Numbered from the stretch's first letter, positions 8,323 to 16,202 are shown. The stretch: DNA of 64,000 nt from Salinispora cortesiana (GCF_000484695.1 NZ_AXVR01000002.1:62001-126000), one strand, 5' to 3'. Notes: generated from the sequence alone by a model not told the origin. Numbers and translations: made by a program.

Positions 8323-9179
8323 CCGGCACCACCGAACCGGGCTTCCCAGGCGTCCTGACGCGCCACCGTGGCGTGGGCCATCCGGGCGAACGGCGGGCCC
8401 ACCATGCTGCCATCCAGCACGGCGATGCCACCGTTGGCGCTGCCGACCGCCGAGACCACCCGGCGGGCCAGCCGCAGGTCGTTGTCCTGGGGACGCAGAG
8501 CCTGGTTGATGGTGGCCAGCTCGCTGGGGTGCACCGTCGCCTTGCCGTGAAACCCGAGGGCCCGCACCCGCATCGTCTCCTCCGCCAGCACGGCCGGCTC
8601 GGAGAGCCGGAAGTTGGCGGTGTCGACACAGGCCGTGCCGTGCCGCGCGCAGGCCATCACCATCGCCTGCCGGGCGGCGAGCATCGCCGCCCAGGTGATC
8701 TCGACGTTGAGCGTGGCGGCCAGGTCGGCCGAGCCCAACACCATTCCGTCGGCCGCCTGGGCGATCGCGTCGATCTCGGTGACCGCCTCGACGGTCTCCA
8801 CCGTCACGTAGATTTCCGGCCGCGCGCCGGCCGAGGCCAGCATCCGACGCAGCAGGGTGACCTCGGCCGCGGAGGTAACCATGGTCATCACGACGATGCC
8901 GGGCCGCACCGAGCTCTCGGTGAGCAGCAGTAGGTCGTGCAGGGCCGCGGCGCTGCCCAGCTCGTTGATGCGGACGGCGATGTTGGCGGGCCGGGGTGCC
9001 TTCTCCAACGCGTCCTGGCAGACCACCCGCGCGGCCGGCTTCTCCGCCGGCGGGACGGAGTCCTCCAGGTCGATCAGGTGCACGTCCGCGTCGTACGACC
9101 AGGCCTTCACAACCTGGTCCAGGGACAGCGCCGGGGTGTAGAGGATGCTGCGCGGAATCGCGCGCGGCGGGGCGCTCAC
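8319..9179 (-). CDS. CitE-like HpcH/HpaI aldolase (malyl-CoA lyase-type)
   Basis: A 286-residue TIM-barrel lyase that makes or breaks C-C bonds next to a CoA thioester, using Mg2+. Visible family motifs are RSILYTPAL, HLIDLEDSVPPAEKPAAR (acidic residue and Arg), IAVRINELGS, YVTVETVEAV (metal-binding Glu), GMVLGSADLAATL (metal-binding Asp) and GFHGKATVHPSELATIN. It is cotranscribed with the PLP synthase upstream and the cyclodeaminase downstream, with 4-bp overlaps at both ends. With the MaoC dehydratase it could build an alkyl-fumaryl or malyl-CoA unit from an oxo acid and an acyl-CoA. The direction and substrate are inferred. Confidence 0.87.
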   Translation of the reverse strand: MSAPPRAIPRSILYTPALSLDQVVKAWSYDADVHLIDLEDSVPPAEKPAARVVCQDALEKAPRPANIAVRINELGSAAALHDLLLLTESSVRPGIVVMTMVTSAAEVTLLRRMLASAGARPEIYVTVETVEAVTEIDAIAQAADGMVLGSADLAATLNVEITWAAMLAARQAMVMACARHGTACVDTANFRLSEPAVLAEETMRVRALGFHGKATVHPSELATINQALRPQDNDLRLARRVVSAVGSANGGIAVLDGSMVGPPFARMAHATVARQDAWEARFGGAG

Positions 9180-10429
9180 CGGGGGCCGGGCCCGTCGAGC
9201 GGGGCGGCCGGACGCGCCCCGGCCTGCACCAGGACCGCACAGAGCCGCCGGATCTGCTCCTCGGTCTGCCCGGCGCGCAGCATCACCCGCAGCCCCGCGG
9301 TGCCCCGGGCCACGATCGGGAAGAACACCGGCGAGGTGTAGAAGCCGGCGGCGAAGACCTGCTGAGCGGCGTCAACGACCGTGTCGTCGCTGATCGGCAC
9401 CAACCGGATCGGGTACGACTCGCCGGACTGCTCGGTGTCGAGCAGCGAGTCGAACAACGCGATGTTGGCGCGGAGCCGCCCCTGGAGCTGATCCAGCTCC
9501 TCGGTACGGTGAATCTCCGCGGAGGCGAGCGCGGCGCCGACGGCGGCGGCGTTCATCTTCTGCGAGTAGCCCAGCGGGCCGGCGAAGCGTTCGACGAGCC
9601 GACGGGTCTCGTGCGGGTAGCCGTCGAGCAGGACCGCCGTACCACCCGCGCCGAAGCCCTTGCTCAGCGTGGCGACGGTGATGGTGCGCTCGTCGAGGAG
9701 GGGAGCGTGGGTCCGCACATAGCCGATGCCCCGCTGCCCGTACGCCGACAGCGAGTGCGAGTCGTCGTAGAAGACCAGCATGTTGTACTTGTCCTGCAGG
9801 TCGGCGAGCTCCTTGACCGGCGCGTAGCCGCCGAGGCTGTCGGCGCCGTCGACCACATAGCAGACCCGCTCGTAGGTGCGGCACATGTCTTCGAGGTAGT
9901 CGAGGTCATGGTGCTTGCAGGTGACCACCTCGGACTCGTCGGCGCAGCTCGGCTTGGCGTTGGCCAGCGACACGTGGGCGTTCTTGTCGAAGACCATCAG
10001 CGGGCGGGTGCCGTTGCCGAGGTGACCGGAGGCGATCAGCGGCAGCAGGCCGGTGCTCGCCGCGGCGGTGGATACCGCGCTGATCACCATCGCGCCGAAG
10101 AGTTCGCCGAGTGACTCCTCCAGCTCCAGCAGCACCGGCGTCTGCACCCGGGTGCGGGGAATGCAGTGGTCCAGCACGTTGAACCGGCGTAGCGCCGCGA
10201 CCGCGCCGTCGATGACCTTCGGGTGGGTGTCCAGGTCCAGATAGGAACAGACGGTGAAGTTCACGAACTGGTGGCCGTCGGCCATGGTGAACACCCCGTC
10301 GGCGAGGTCACCGACGATGCCGGCCACCCCGTTCGCCTCGGACATGTTCCAGAAGGCGTTGCCGATGCCGATCAGTTTGTCGTTGTTGCGGTAGCGGTGC
10401 GTGGGGGTGATGGTCTTGCGGTCGCTCAC
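9176..10429 (-). CDS. Alpha-oxoamine synthase-like PLP enzyme
   Basis: A 417-residue fold-type I PLP enzyme of the 8-amino-7-oxononanoate / 5-aminolevulinate synthase family, which condenses an amino acid with an acyl-CoA, releasing CO2 and CoA. The PLP Lys is in VATLSKGFGAGG. The usual DEAHxxG motif is altered to DDSHSLSAYGQRGIG, and the GSGGSR-like turn is replaced by HCIPRTRVQ, so the substrate probably differs from those of BioF and ALAS. The GTG start (10429) overlaps the cupin stop (GTGA); the gene's own stop overlaps the lyase ATG. In this operon it would join the CoA product of the lyase/dehydratase to an amino acid. Confidence 0.85.
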   Translation of the reverse strand: MSDRKTITPTHRYRNNDKLIGIGNAFWNMSEANGVAGIVGDLADGVFTMADGHQFVNFTVCSYLDLDTHPKVIDGAVAALRRFNVLDHCIPRTRVQTPVLLELEESLGELFGAMVISAVSTAAASTGLLPLIASGHLGNGTRPLMVFDKNAHVSLANAKPSCADESEVVTCKHHDLDYLEDMCRTYERVCYVVDGADSLGGYAPVKELADLQDKYNMLVFYDDSHSLSAYGQRGIGYVRTHAPLLDERTITVATLSKGFGAGGTAVLLDGYPHETRRLVERFAGPLGYSQKMNAAAVGAALASAEIHRTEELDQLQGRLRANIALFDSLLDTEQSGESYPIRLVPISDDTVVDAAQQVFAAGFYTSPVFFPIVARGTAGLRVMLRAGQTEEQIRRLCAVLVQAGARPAAPLDGPGPR

Positions 10430-11346
10430 GAGTTCACCTCGGTGGGCTGGTAGCTGTAGACACCCTTGAATCGCCGGTAGGCGTACGTGTAGAGGGCGAC
10501 ACCCAGCACATGCGGCCGGCGCAGAATCTTCTTCGACTTCAACCAGAAGTTGACATTGATGTTGATGGGGTCGAGGGATTCGGCCTGGTGCCACCAGCCG
10601 AGCGGCAGGTAGAGCATGTGGCCGGGTTCGAGGACGAAGTCGCGGCGCTGGGCGAGCTTCGGCGCCACTCTCGGATAGCGCCCCAGGTCGACGTTGTCGA
10701 GGTCGAACACGTGGGACTTGTCCCCGAAGCCGCGCAGCACCGACCTGGGGTAGTAGTCGCGGGACCCGGGCGGCGCGATGATGAACCGCTTGCGGCCCTC
10801 CAGCGCGATGTTGAAGTTCTCGAACTCGTCGAAGTGGTTCTTGGTGAAGACGCCGCGGTGGCTGATCCAGAGGTTGGCCGCGTACAACGAGCTGCCGTAG
10901 CCGAAGAACCCCTCGGCGTCGAAACCGATCACGGCGTTGACGTCGGCCGGGCTGTTCCGGATGTTCGACACCACCCGGTGCCAGGTGTCGGACTCGGTCA
11001 GGTGGCGCTCGTCGGCGAAGAAGTCCCGCAGGGTGATGTCCCGGGTCTCCCAGCGCCCGGGATGGTGCTTGTCGCCCGGTTCGGTGAACAGGGTGACGGT
11101 CATGTCGGCCAGCCGGGCCGCCACCCCCTCGCGCCCGAGCCCGCGCACGCTCTCCGGCAGTGAGATCACCGTCGGCATGTCGGCCCTGAAGAGGCCGCCA
11201 GGGCCGAGCGCCTGGAACTCCTCGAACGTCATGCGGGCGACTGGTACGCCAGCCTCCTGCGGAACCGTCACGATCCGTCCTCCGTCTTCTACCACCGGGA
11301 GCCCCAACGGACCTGCCGCAGGAGCGTCCCAAAGCGACGCATTCAC
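10426..11346 (-). CDS. Cupin-like JmjC-type putative oxygenase
   Basis: The first gene of the operon encodes a 306-residue protein with a cupin_8/JmjC-like core. KNHFDEFENFNIALEGRKRF supplies the first His and an acidic residue, and GHMLYLPLGWWHQAES supplies the distal His, matching the Fe(II)/2-oxoglutarate facial triad of FIH-type hydroxylases. The Lys/Arg pair in EGRKRFIIAPP is typical for co-substrate binding. It may hydroxylate an amino acid or the peptide product. The ATG is at 11346, with a palindromic site about 23 bp upstream. Non-catalytic members of this family exist, so oxygenase activity is an inference. Confidence 0.78.
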   Translation of the reverse strand: MNASLWDAPAAGPLGLPVVEDGGRIVTVPQEAGVPVARMTFEEFQALGPGGLFRADMPTVISLPESVRGLGREGVAARLADMTVTLFTEPGDKHHPGRWETRDITLRDFFADERHLTESDTWHRVVSNIRNSPADVNAVIGFDAEGFFGYGSSLYAANLWISHRGVFTKNHFDEFENFNIALEGRKRFIIAPPGSRDYYPRSVLRGFGDKSHVFDLDNVDLGRYPRVAPKLAQRRDFVLEPGHMLYLPLGWWHQAESLDPININVNFWLKSKKILRRPHVLGVALYTYAYRRFKGVYSYQPTEVNS

Positions 11347-11368
11347 GGCACCCTACCGACCAATATGT

Positions 11369-11381
11369 ACGTTGTGAACGT
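11369..11381. promoter_or_regulatory. Candidate operator palindrome upstream of the cupin operon
   Basis: ACGTTGTGAACGT is a perfect 5-3-5 inverted repeat in an unusually AT-rich stretch (about 11361-11392), 22 bp before the operon's first ATG. A minus-strand -10-like CATATT lies next to it at about 11362-11367. No regulator gene is adjacent, so the binding protein is unknown. Confidence 0.4.
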
Positions 11382-11563
11382 TTGTAATCAGTCCACTTCA
11401 GATCGTGATCGACTGGGGCGGGAGCGAGGGCCGGCGGCGGCGCCACCGTGCGTGCAGGACGCAGAACTCCCCGGGGGCGGTTCGCTGACCGACGCCTATA
11501 GTGATGCGACGCGTTGGCCCGCCTGACCTGTCCCGTCATTCACGTCCCGCGGGGGTACTTATC

Positions 11564-12265
11564 GTGAACGATTTCCGGCAGCCGCCAATCACCCTGGACC
11601 GGGTGACGACCAGCCGGGGTGAGCTGGTGCTCCGCGAGGCGGACGGCCGCTACGAGGTCATCAGCAACGGTGTCTTCCTGATGGACACCGCGGACGGCCG
11701 GTCCGAGCGGCTGCTGGTTGACGCGGCGGTGAGCAGGTGCACGGCATCGGCGCCCCGGCTGCTCGTCGGCGGTCTCGGCGTCGGGTTCTCGCTGCTGCGC
11801 GCGGTCGAGCACGCGCAACTGGCCGCCGTCGACGTGGTCGAGATCGAGGCCACCGTGATCGGCTGGCACGCCCGCCACCTGCGCCACCTCACCGGCGCCG
11901 CGCAGGCCGACCCCCGGGTACGGATCATCGAGGCGGACATCCTCGCCTGGCTGGCCGACACCGCCGACCAGTACGACGCCATCTGCCTGGACACCGACAA
12001 CGGCCCGAACTGGCTGGTCTTCGAGGCCAACGCCGAGTTGTACGCCCAGCGCGGGCTCGACCTGGTGGCCGGCCGGCTCCGGCCGGGGGGTGTCCTGGCG
12101 ATCTGGAGCGCGAGCCGGGACGAGGCCTTCGAGCGACGCCTCCGGGAACGCTTCGGTGACCTGGAGCTGCTGGAGACGCCGACCGAGGCGGGCGCACCGG
12201 ACGTGGTCTACCTGGTCCGGGCTACCGCGGCGGCGCGGGGAGAGCCACCGGAGTCGCCGGCATGA
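11564..12265 (+). CDS. Spermidine synthase-like SAM-binding protein
   Basis: A 233-residue Rossmann protein resembling the catalytic domain of SpeE-type aminopropyltransferases. It has LLVGGLGVGFSLLRAV (nucleotide loop), VDVVEIEATVIGWHARHL (acidic residue for the ribose), RVRIIEADILAWL and DAICLDTDNGPNWLVFEANA. The N-terminal tetramerisation beta domain is short (about residues 1-60). SpeE's proton-accepting Asp region is present (DTDN) but not canonical, so it could be a methyltransferase-like relative. The GTG at 11564 was selected. It is transcribed divergently from the cupin operon and overlaps the PyrF-like gene by 4 bp (ATGA), so those two are coupled. Confidence 0.75.
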   Translation: MNDFRQPPITLDRVTTSRGELVLREADGRYEVISNGVFLMDTADGRSERLLVDAAVSRCTASAPRLLVGGLGVGFSLLRAVEHAQLAAVDVVEIEATVIGWHARHLRHLTGAAQADPRVRIIEADILAWLADTADQYDAICLDTDNGPNWLVFEANAELYAQRGLDLVAGRLRPGGVLAIWSASRDEAFERRLRERFGDLELLETPTEAGAPDVVYLVRATAAARGEPPESPA

Positions 12266-12966
12266 GCGAGGTTCGGCGCCACCCCGGCGACCCGGGTCGC
12301 CGGATCATCATCGCGCTCGACTTCGACACCGTTCGAGCCGCCGAAGCGACCGTTGACCGGCTGGGCGACGCCGCCAAGTCGTACAAGGTGGGGTTGGAAT
12401 TGCTGACCGTCGCCGGTCCGGGGCTGGCCGCCGGGCTGGTCGAGGCGGGCAAGGATGTCTTCCTGGATCTCAAGTTGTTCGAGATCCCCACCTCGGTCGC
12501 GGGCGCCGTCCGCGCAGCTGGCCGGCTCGGCGTGACCATGGTGACCGTGCACGCCATGGGCGGCACCGAAATCATGGCAGCGGCGGTACGCGCCGCCGCC
12601 GACTTCCCGCGGCTCAAGGTCCTCGCGCTGACCGTCGTCACCAGCCTCACCGACCCCGACCTCGCCGCTGTTGGGCTGAACACCACGGTCGATGAGCAGG
12701 TTGTCCGGCTGGCCCGGCTGGCCCGGCACGCCGGTTGTCACGGCGTGGTCGCCTCGCCCCGAGAGGCGGCGGCACTGCGCGCCGCGCTCGGCCCGGACAT
12801 GCTGATCGTCACTCCCGGGGTGCGGTTGCCGGCCGACCTGACCACCGGGGTCACGACCGAGCACGCCCGGCCGGCCCACCCGGTGGCGGCGGTCCGGGCG
12901 GGCGCGACCCACGTCATCATTGGTCGGTCGTTGACTCGGGCAGCAGATCCGGCCACCGGGACCTAG
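12262..12966 (+). CDS. Orotidine 5'-phosphate decarboxylase-family protein (PyrF-like)
   Basis: A 234-residue TIM-barrel protein of the OMP decarboxylase suprafamily. It contains IIIALDF, the catalytic strand FLDLKLFEIPTSVAGA, MVTVHAMGG, VTSLTDPDL, IVTPGVRLP and a phosphate-binding GRSL near the C terminus. The invariant DxKxxD catalytic array reads DLKLFE, so the second Asp is Glu. In true PyrF this Asp comes from the partner subunit and helps expel CO2; the change may lower or alter activity. No other pyrimidine genes are nearby, and the gene is coupled to a SpeE-like gene. It may be a paralogue with another role. It converges with the next gene, overlapping by 4 bp. Confidence 0.8.
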   Translation: MSEVRRHPGDPGRRIIIALDFDTVRAAEATVDRLGDAAKSYKVGLELLTVAGPGLAAGLVEAGKDVFLDLKLFEIPTSVAGAVRAAGRLGVTMVTVHAMGGTEIMAAAVRAAADFPRLKVLALTVVTSLTDPDLAAVGLNTTVDEQVVRLARLARHAGCHGVVASPREAAALRAALGPDMLIVTPGVRLPADLTTGVTTEHARPAHPVAAVRAGATHVIIGRSLTRAADPATGT

Positions 12967-13940
12967 GCCGGCTTCATCTTCAGCCCGGCCAGCGCCTTCA
13001 CCAGCGCCGCCTCCGCCCTGGTCAGCAGCGCGTCGCTCGCCGCCGGGTCGGCCAGGGTGGCCTTGGCCGATTCGAGGGCGTGGGTCAGCGCCGCCCAGGA
13101 CTTCTTGGTGTACCGGTCCGCGTCGAGCGAGTCCGCCTGCGCGACGGTGTGCTCGAGCGCCAGCCGGGCCCGCGGGACCAGCTGCTCGTACGCCAGCCGT
13201 AGCGCCCGGGCCTGGGCGTCCACCTCGGCCTGGGTGGCGGTTCCGGAGCCGGCGACCGCGTGGGCCCTATCCAGCTCCTGTCGGAACACCCCGAAGTCGA
13301 TGTTCCCGTACCGGTCCTCCTGCCCGTCCGGGGCGTGGAAGACGAAGGTCACGTCCCGGGCCTGCACGAGCGCCTCAGGGTCGGTGATCTCCGCGTGGGT
13401 GGTGACCCAGTTACCCCAGCTGCCGGTGCCCGGCAGCAGCGCCTCGCCCACGACCGGGCCGTCCGGCGTGCCCGCACGCACCTGCAGGGAGCTCGGTGTG
13501 CCGTCGGGCGAGTACTTGCTCGCGTAGCGAATCGCCAGCGTCGTCGGTGCGACATCGAAGACGAGGTTCTTGTACTGAATCCACGCCCCGTCCCGCACCC
13601 CACCGAGGTTGCCGCTGCCGGAGTTCGCCTCGTTCTTCAGGTCGCCGCCCGACCACTCGTCGGACTGCTCCCCCTCCAGTACGCGCGGGCCGCCCTCGTC
13701 GATGGCCAACGCGGCGATCATGCCGGTCAGCGATTCGCCGGCGCTGCGCAACGTCGCCGTGCTGGCGGAGGTGTCGGCGAGCGCCGCCTGGGCCCGCTGC
13801 ACCGCCGCGTGGAACACTCGGTAGGAGGCGTAGGAGTAGTTTCCCTGGCGGACCAGGACAGCCTCGTCCACAAGTTCCTGCAGCTGCTGGCGCGCCGCCG
13901 CGGCAACCGAGATCGCCAGCAGAACTCCCAACGACGACAA
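12963..13940 (-). CDS. Secreted-type CBM6/FIVAR protein lacking a catalytic domain; likely remnant
   Basis: The product (about 325 residues from a TTG at 13940) has a hydrophobic N-terminal stretch (LGVLLAISVAAAA), a helical segment, and a CBM6-like beta sandwich (DGAWIQYKNLVFDVAPTT through VTFVFHAPDG, about 120-205). One or two helical FIVAR-type segments follow, the last around YTKKSWAALTHALESAKATL. Such modules normally sit behind a glycoside hydrolase domain, which is absent. No ATG or good ribosome-binding site precedes it; an in-frame stop lies about 90 bp upstream. I read it as the 3' part of a large extracellular enzyme gene that lost its front. A carbohydrate-binding protein exported in its own right is possible. 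Confidence 0.6.
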   Translation of the reverse strand: MSSLGVLLAISVAAAARQQLQELVDEAVLVRQGNYSYASYRVFHAAVQRAQAALADTSASTATLRSAGESLTGMIAALAIDEGGPRVLEGEQSDEWSGGDLKNEANSGSGNLGGVRDGAWIQYKNLVFDVAPTTLAIRYASKYSPDGTPSSLQVRAGTPDGPVVGEALLPGTGSWGNWVTTHAEITDPEALVQARDVTFVFHAPDGQEDRYGNIDFGVFRQELDRAHAVAGSGTATQAEVDAQARALRLAYEQLVPRARLALEHTVAQADSLDADRYTKKSWAALTHALESAKATLADPAASDALLTRAEAALVKALAGLKMKPA

Positions 13941-14027
13941 CGTTGTCGGCGCTATCTTGCCGGCCCCAGGTGTGGCAGCAGTTAGCCGAGGTGGAGCCAG
14001 CCAAGAACTGGTGTCACCGGGTCCGGT

Positions 14028-14825
14028 CTACCGCCGCACGCTCGGTCGCCGGCCGAGCTGGATGAGGAACTCGTTCTCCTCGACAAAGGTGTCGGTGTCG
14101 CTGCACTGGGCCAGAGCGGCACGGACCGCGTTGTCAAACTCGTTGAGCCGGTCGCCGAAGAGTTCTGGCTCGGCGAACGAGGTGGAGTGCAGGTAGCCAA
14201 TGATGCTGTTGGCCGTCCAGGTCCGGTGCACCGGCACGACGGACTCCTCGACCTGGTTGAACGGCGAGTCGCGCAGCGCCTGAATGTCGGGGCGCCGCCG
14301 CTCGTGGAACGTGCCCGCACCCGCCCGACGTTTCTCGCCGAGGAAGTCCTGGATGACCTTCCGGACGGCCGTCTCCCAGTCGTGGTGGGCTGCCCAGAAG
14401 CTCTTGTCGGCGAAGATCGCGACGACGCCGTCCGGGCTGACCTGTGCGTCCAGTTGGTTCAGGACCCGCGCCTGGTCGAGCCAGTGGAACGTTCGGCAGA
14501 TCGTCACCAGGTCGGCCTGCCATCCGGCCGGTGGGGTGAACTCCTCCGCGGTGGTCTCCGCCAGGCGTAGCTGGGCGCCGGCGGGTAGCCGCGGGCGGAG
14601 TGCGGTCTCGGCCACGGTGAGCATCTCGGCATCCGGGTCGATTCCGATGATGTCATCGAACCGGCCCCGGAGAGCCTCCACCACGAGGCCGGTACCGGTG
14701 CCGATGTCGAGCAGGCGCCGCGGCGAACTGGCGGGGACCGCGGCGTCCAGGATGTCGGCCACCGCCTCCGGAACGTCTGGCCGGAAGTGCCGGTAGAAGC
14801 CGACAGTTCCGTGGAATATACTCAT
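14028..14825 (-). CDS. Class I SAM-dependent methyltransferase
   Basis: A 265-residue protein with motif I RRLLDIGTGTGLVVEAL (about 38-54), an acidic residue after it (IIGIDPDAEM) and post-motif DLVTICRTFHWLDQARVL. This resembles UbiE/type-11 methyltransferases. The substrate cannot be told from sequence. The ATG at 14825 is preceded by GGAAGGAC. The gene is divergent from the exchanger gene, and its promoter must lie within 14826-14986. Confidence 0.82.
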   Translation of the reverse strand: MSIFHGTVGFYRHFRPDVPEAVADILDAAVPASSPRRLLDIGTGTGLVVEALRGRFDDIIGIDPDAEMLTVAETALRPRLPAGAQLRLAETTAEEFTPPAGWQADLVTICRTFHWLDQARVLNQLDAQVSPDGVVAIFADKSFWAAHHDWETAVRKVIQDFLGEKRRAGAGTFHERRRPDIQALRDSPFNQVEESVVPVHRTWTANSIIGYLHSTSFAEPELFGDRLNEFDNAVRAALAQCSDTDTFVEENEFLIQLGRRPSVRR

Positions 14826-14986
14826 AATTACGTCCTTCCGGCGATACCGTAAAAACCATAGGCACCGGGGTGTTCGGACATCGGCGAAACGCCCAACCCC
14901 GCTCCGGCCAGCCCCCCCGCGACGGGTCCGATACGGACATCCGTCACCGCCGGATTCGATCGGACAGATCTGGGAATCCACGGCCG

Positions 14987-16030
14987 GTGCCGGACGTACT
15001 GACCAGCCTGCCGTGGCCAACCGGGCCGAGCATCGCCGTCTTCGGGGTGGCGGGCACCCTCACGGTGCTGGGCAGCATCCGCCTGGTCGCCCTCGGCGAC
15101 ACGCTCGCCGACCGAACCGGCTGGGGCGAGGCGTTCTTCGGCGCGGTCTTCATCGGGCTGGCGACGTCGTTGTCCGGCATCGTGATGACCGCCGTCACCG
15201 CGGCAGCGGAGCAGCCGCAGCTCGGTTACAGCAACGCGGTCGGCGGGATCGCCACCCAGACCACCGCCGTCGCCGTGGCGGACGCCTTCCACCGCCGGGC
15301 CAATCTGGAGCACGCCTCGGCGTCGCTGTCGAACGTGCTCTTCGGGGTCCTGCTCATCGTGCTGCTCTCGCTGGCCCTGCTCGGCAGCTACGCGCCGGAT
15401 GTCACCGTGGCCGGTATACACCCCGCCTCACTCGCCATAGTCGCCGCCTACCTCGGCGGCCTGCATCTGGTCCGCCGCTCCGGGGCCAGTCCGCTGTGGC
15501 GGGCCGTCGCCACCGCCGAGACCCTGCCAGACATCACCCACGAGCACGGCGCCCTCGACCGGACCAGCTCCTCCCGGCTCTGGGTGCGCTTCGTGGCGGT
15601 GGGTCTGCTGGTCTCGGTCGGCGGTTGGGCGATCGCCCGGGCCGCCGAGAGCCTGGTGCTGGTCACCGGCTTGAGCGCGGGCTTCGTCGGGGCGATCCTG
15701 ATGGGTGCGGTGAATGCCCTCCCGGAGACGGTCACCGCCGTGGCGGCGGTCCGCCGGGGCGCCCCGACCCTGGCCATCGCCGCCGTCCTCGGCGGCAACA
15801 GTCTGGACGCCCTCAACCTGGTGGTCGGCGACGTGGCCTACCGCAGCGACTCGATCTACCACGCCGCCGGCGACGCTCAGCTCTTCGTGACCACCAGTGC
15901 GCTGTTCATGACCGCGATCCTGCTGGGTGGCCTGCTGGTGCGGCAGGCGTACGGCTGGGGGCGGCTCGGCTTCGAGGGCATCCTGCTGCTGACCAGCTAC
16001 GCGGCGATGACCATCATCCTGGCCATCTGA
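14987..16030 (+). CDS. Sodium/calcium exchanger (CaCA) family protein, asymmetric alpha-repeats
   Basis: About 347 residues with ten or so membrane helices and two inverted alpha-repeats. The second repeat is nearly canonical (AVNALPETVTAVAAVRRG then LGGNSLDALNL). In the first, the expected P-E of the ion site is S-G (GLATSLSGIVMTAVTAAAE), and GSN-like residues are GGI. Loss of the first acidic ligand should change the ion stoichiometry or specificity. A GTG at 14987 was chosen; earlier in-frame codons give an Arg/Pro-rich extension that overlaps the divergent promoter. It probably moves cations across the inner membrane. Confidence 0.75.
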   Translation: MPDVLTSLPWPTGPSIAVFGVAGTLTVLGSIRLVALGDTLADRTGWGEAFFGAVFIGLATSLSGIVMTAVTAAAEQPQLGYSNAVGGIATQTTAVAVADAFHRRANLEHASASLSNVLFGVLLIVLLSLALLGSYAPDVTVAGIHPASLAIVAAYLGGLHLVRRSGASPLWRAVATAETLPDITHEHGALDRTSSSRLWVRFVAVGLLVSVGGWAIARAAESLVLVTGLSAGFVGAILMGAVNALPETVTAVAAVRRGAPTLAIAAVLGGNSLDALNLVVGDVAYRSDSIYHAAGDAQLFVTTSALFMTAILLGGLLVRQAYGWGRLGFEGILLLTSYAAMTIILAI

Positions 16031-16076
16031 CCGGCACCAGGACGAAGAACGTCGCCGACGCCGTGGGCGATGCGGG

Positions 16077-16202
16077 TCAGCGGCTCGTCGTGACCGGCGG
16101 AGGCGGGGTGGCTGGGCTGCCGGCGTCGCGCTGCTCGCCGTGACCGCTCAGTACCAGCACGACCAGCGCCGCCACCGCGGCGGCGCGTCGCGCGATCACC
16201 AC
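16077..16202 (-). CDS. Possible 41-residue secreted or membrane peptide
   Basis: A GTG-initiated frame (VVIARRAAAVAALVVLVLSG, then a polar Pro/Thr-rich tail of about 20 residues) looks like a basic N region, hydrophobic core and short mature part. GAGGTGT precedes the start. It lies antisense to intergenic DNA after the exchanger gene. No family is recognised and it may be chance. Confidence 0.25.
   Translation of the reverse strand: MVIARRAAAVAALVVLVLSGHGEQRDAGSPATPPPPVTTSR

Noticed and set aside
14870..14986. N-terminal extension of the CaCA exchanger
   Set aside because: Arg/Pro-rich residues unlike the family, and the DNA must hold divergent promoters; the GTG at 14987 is preferred.
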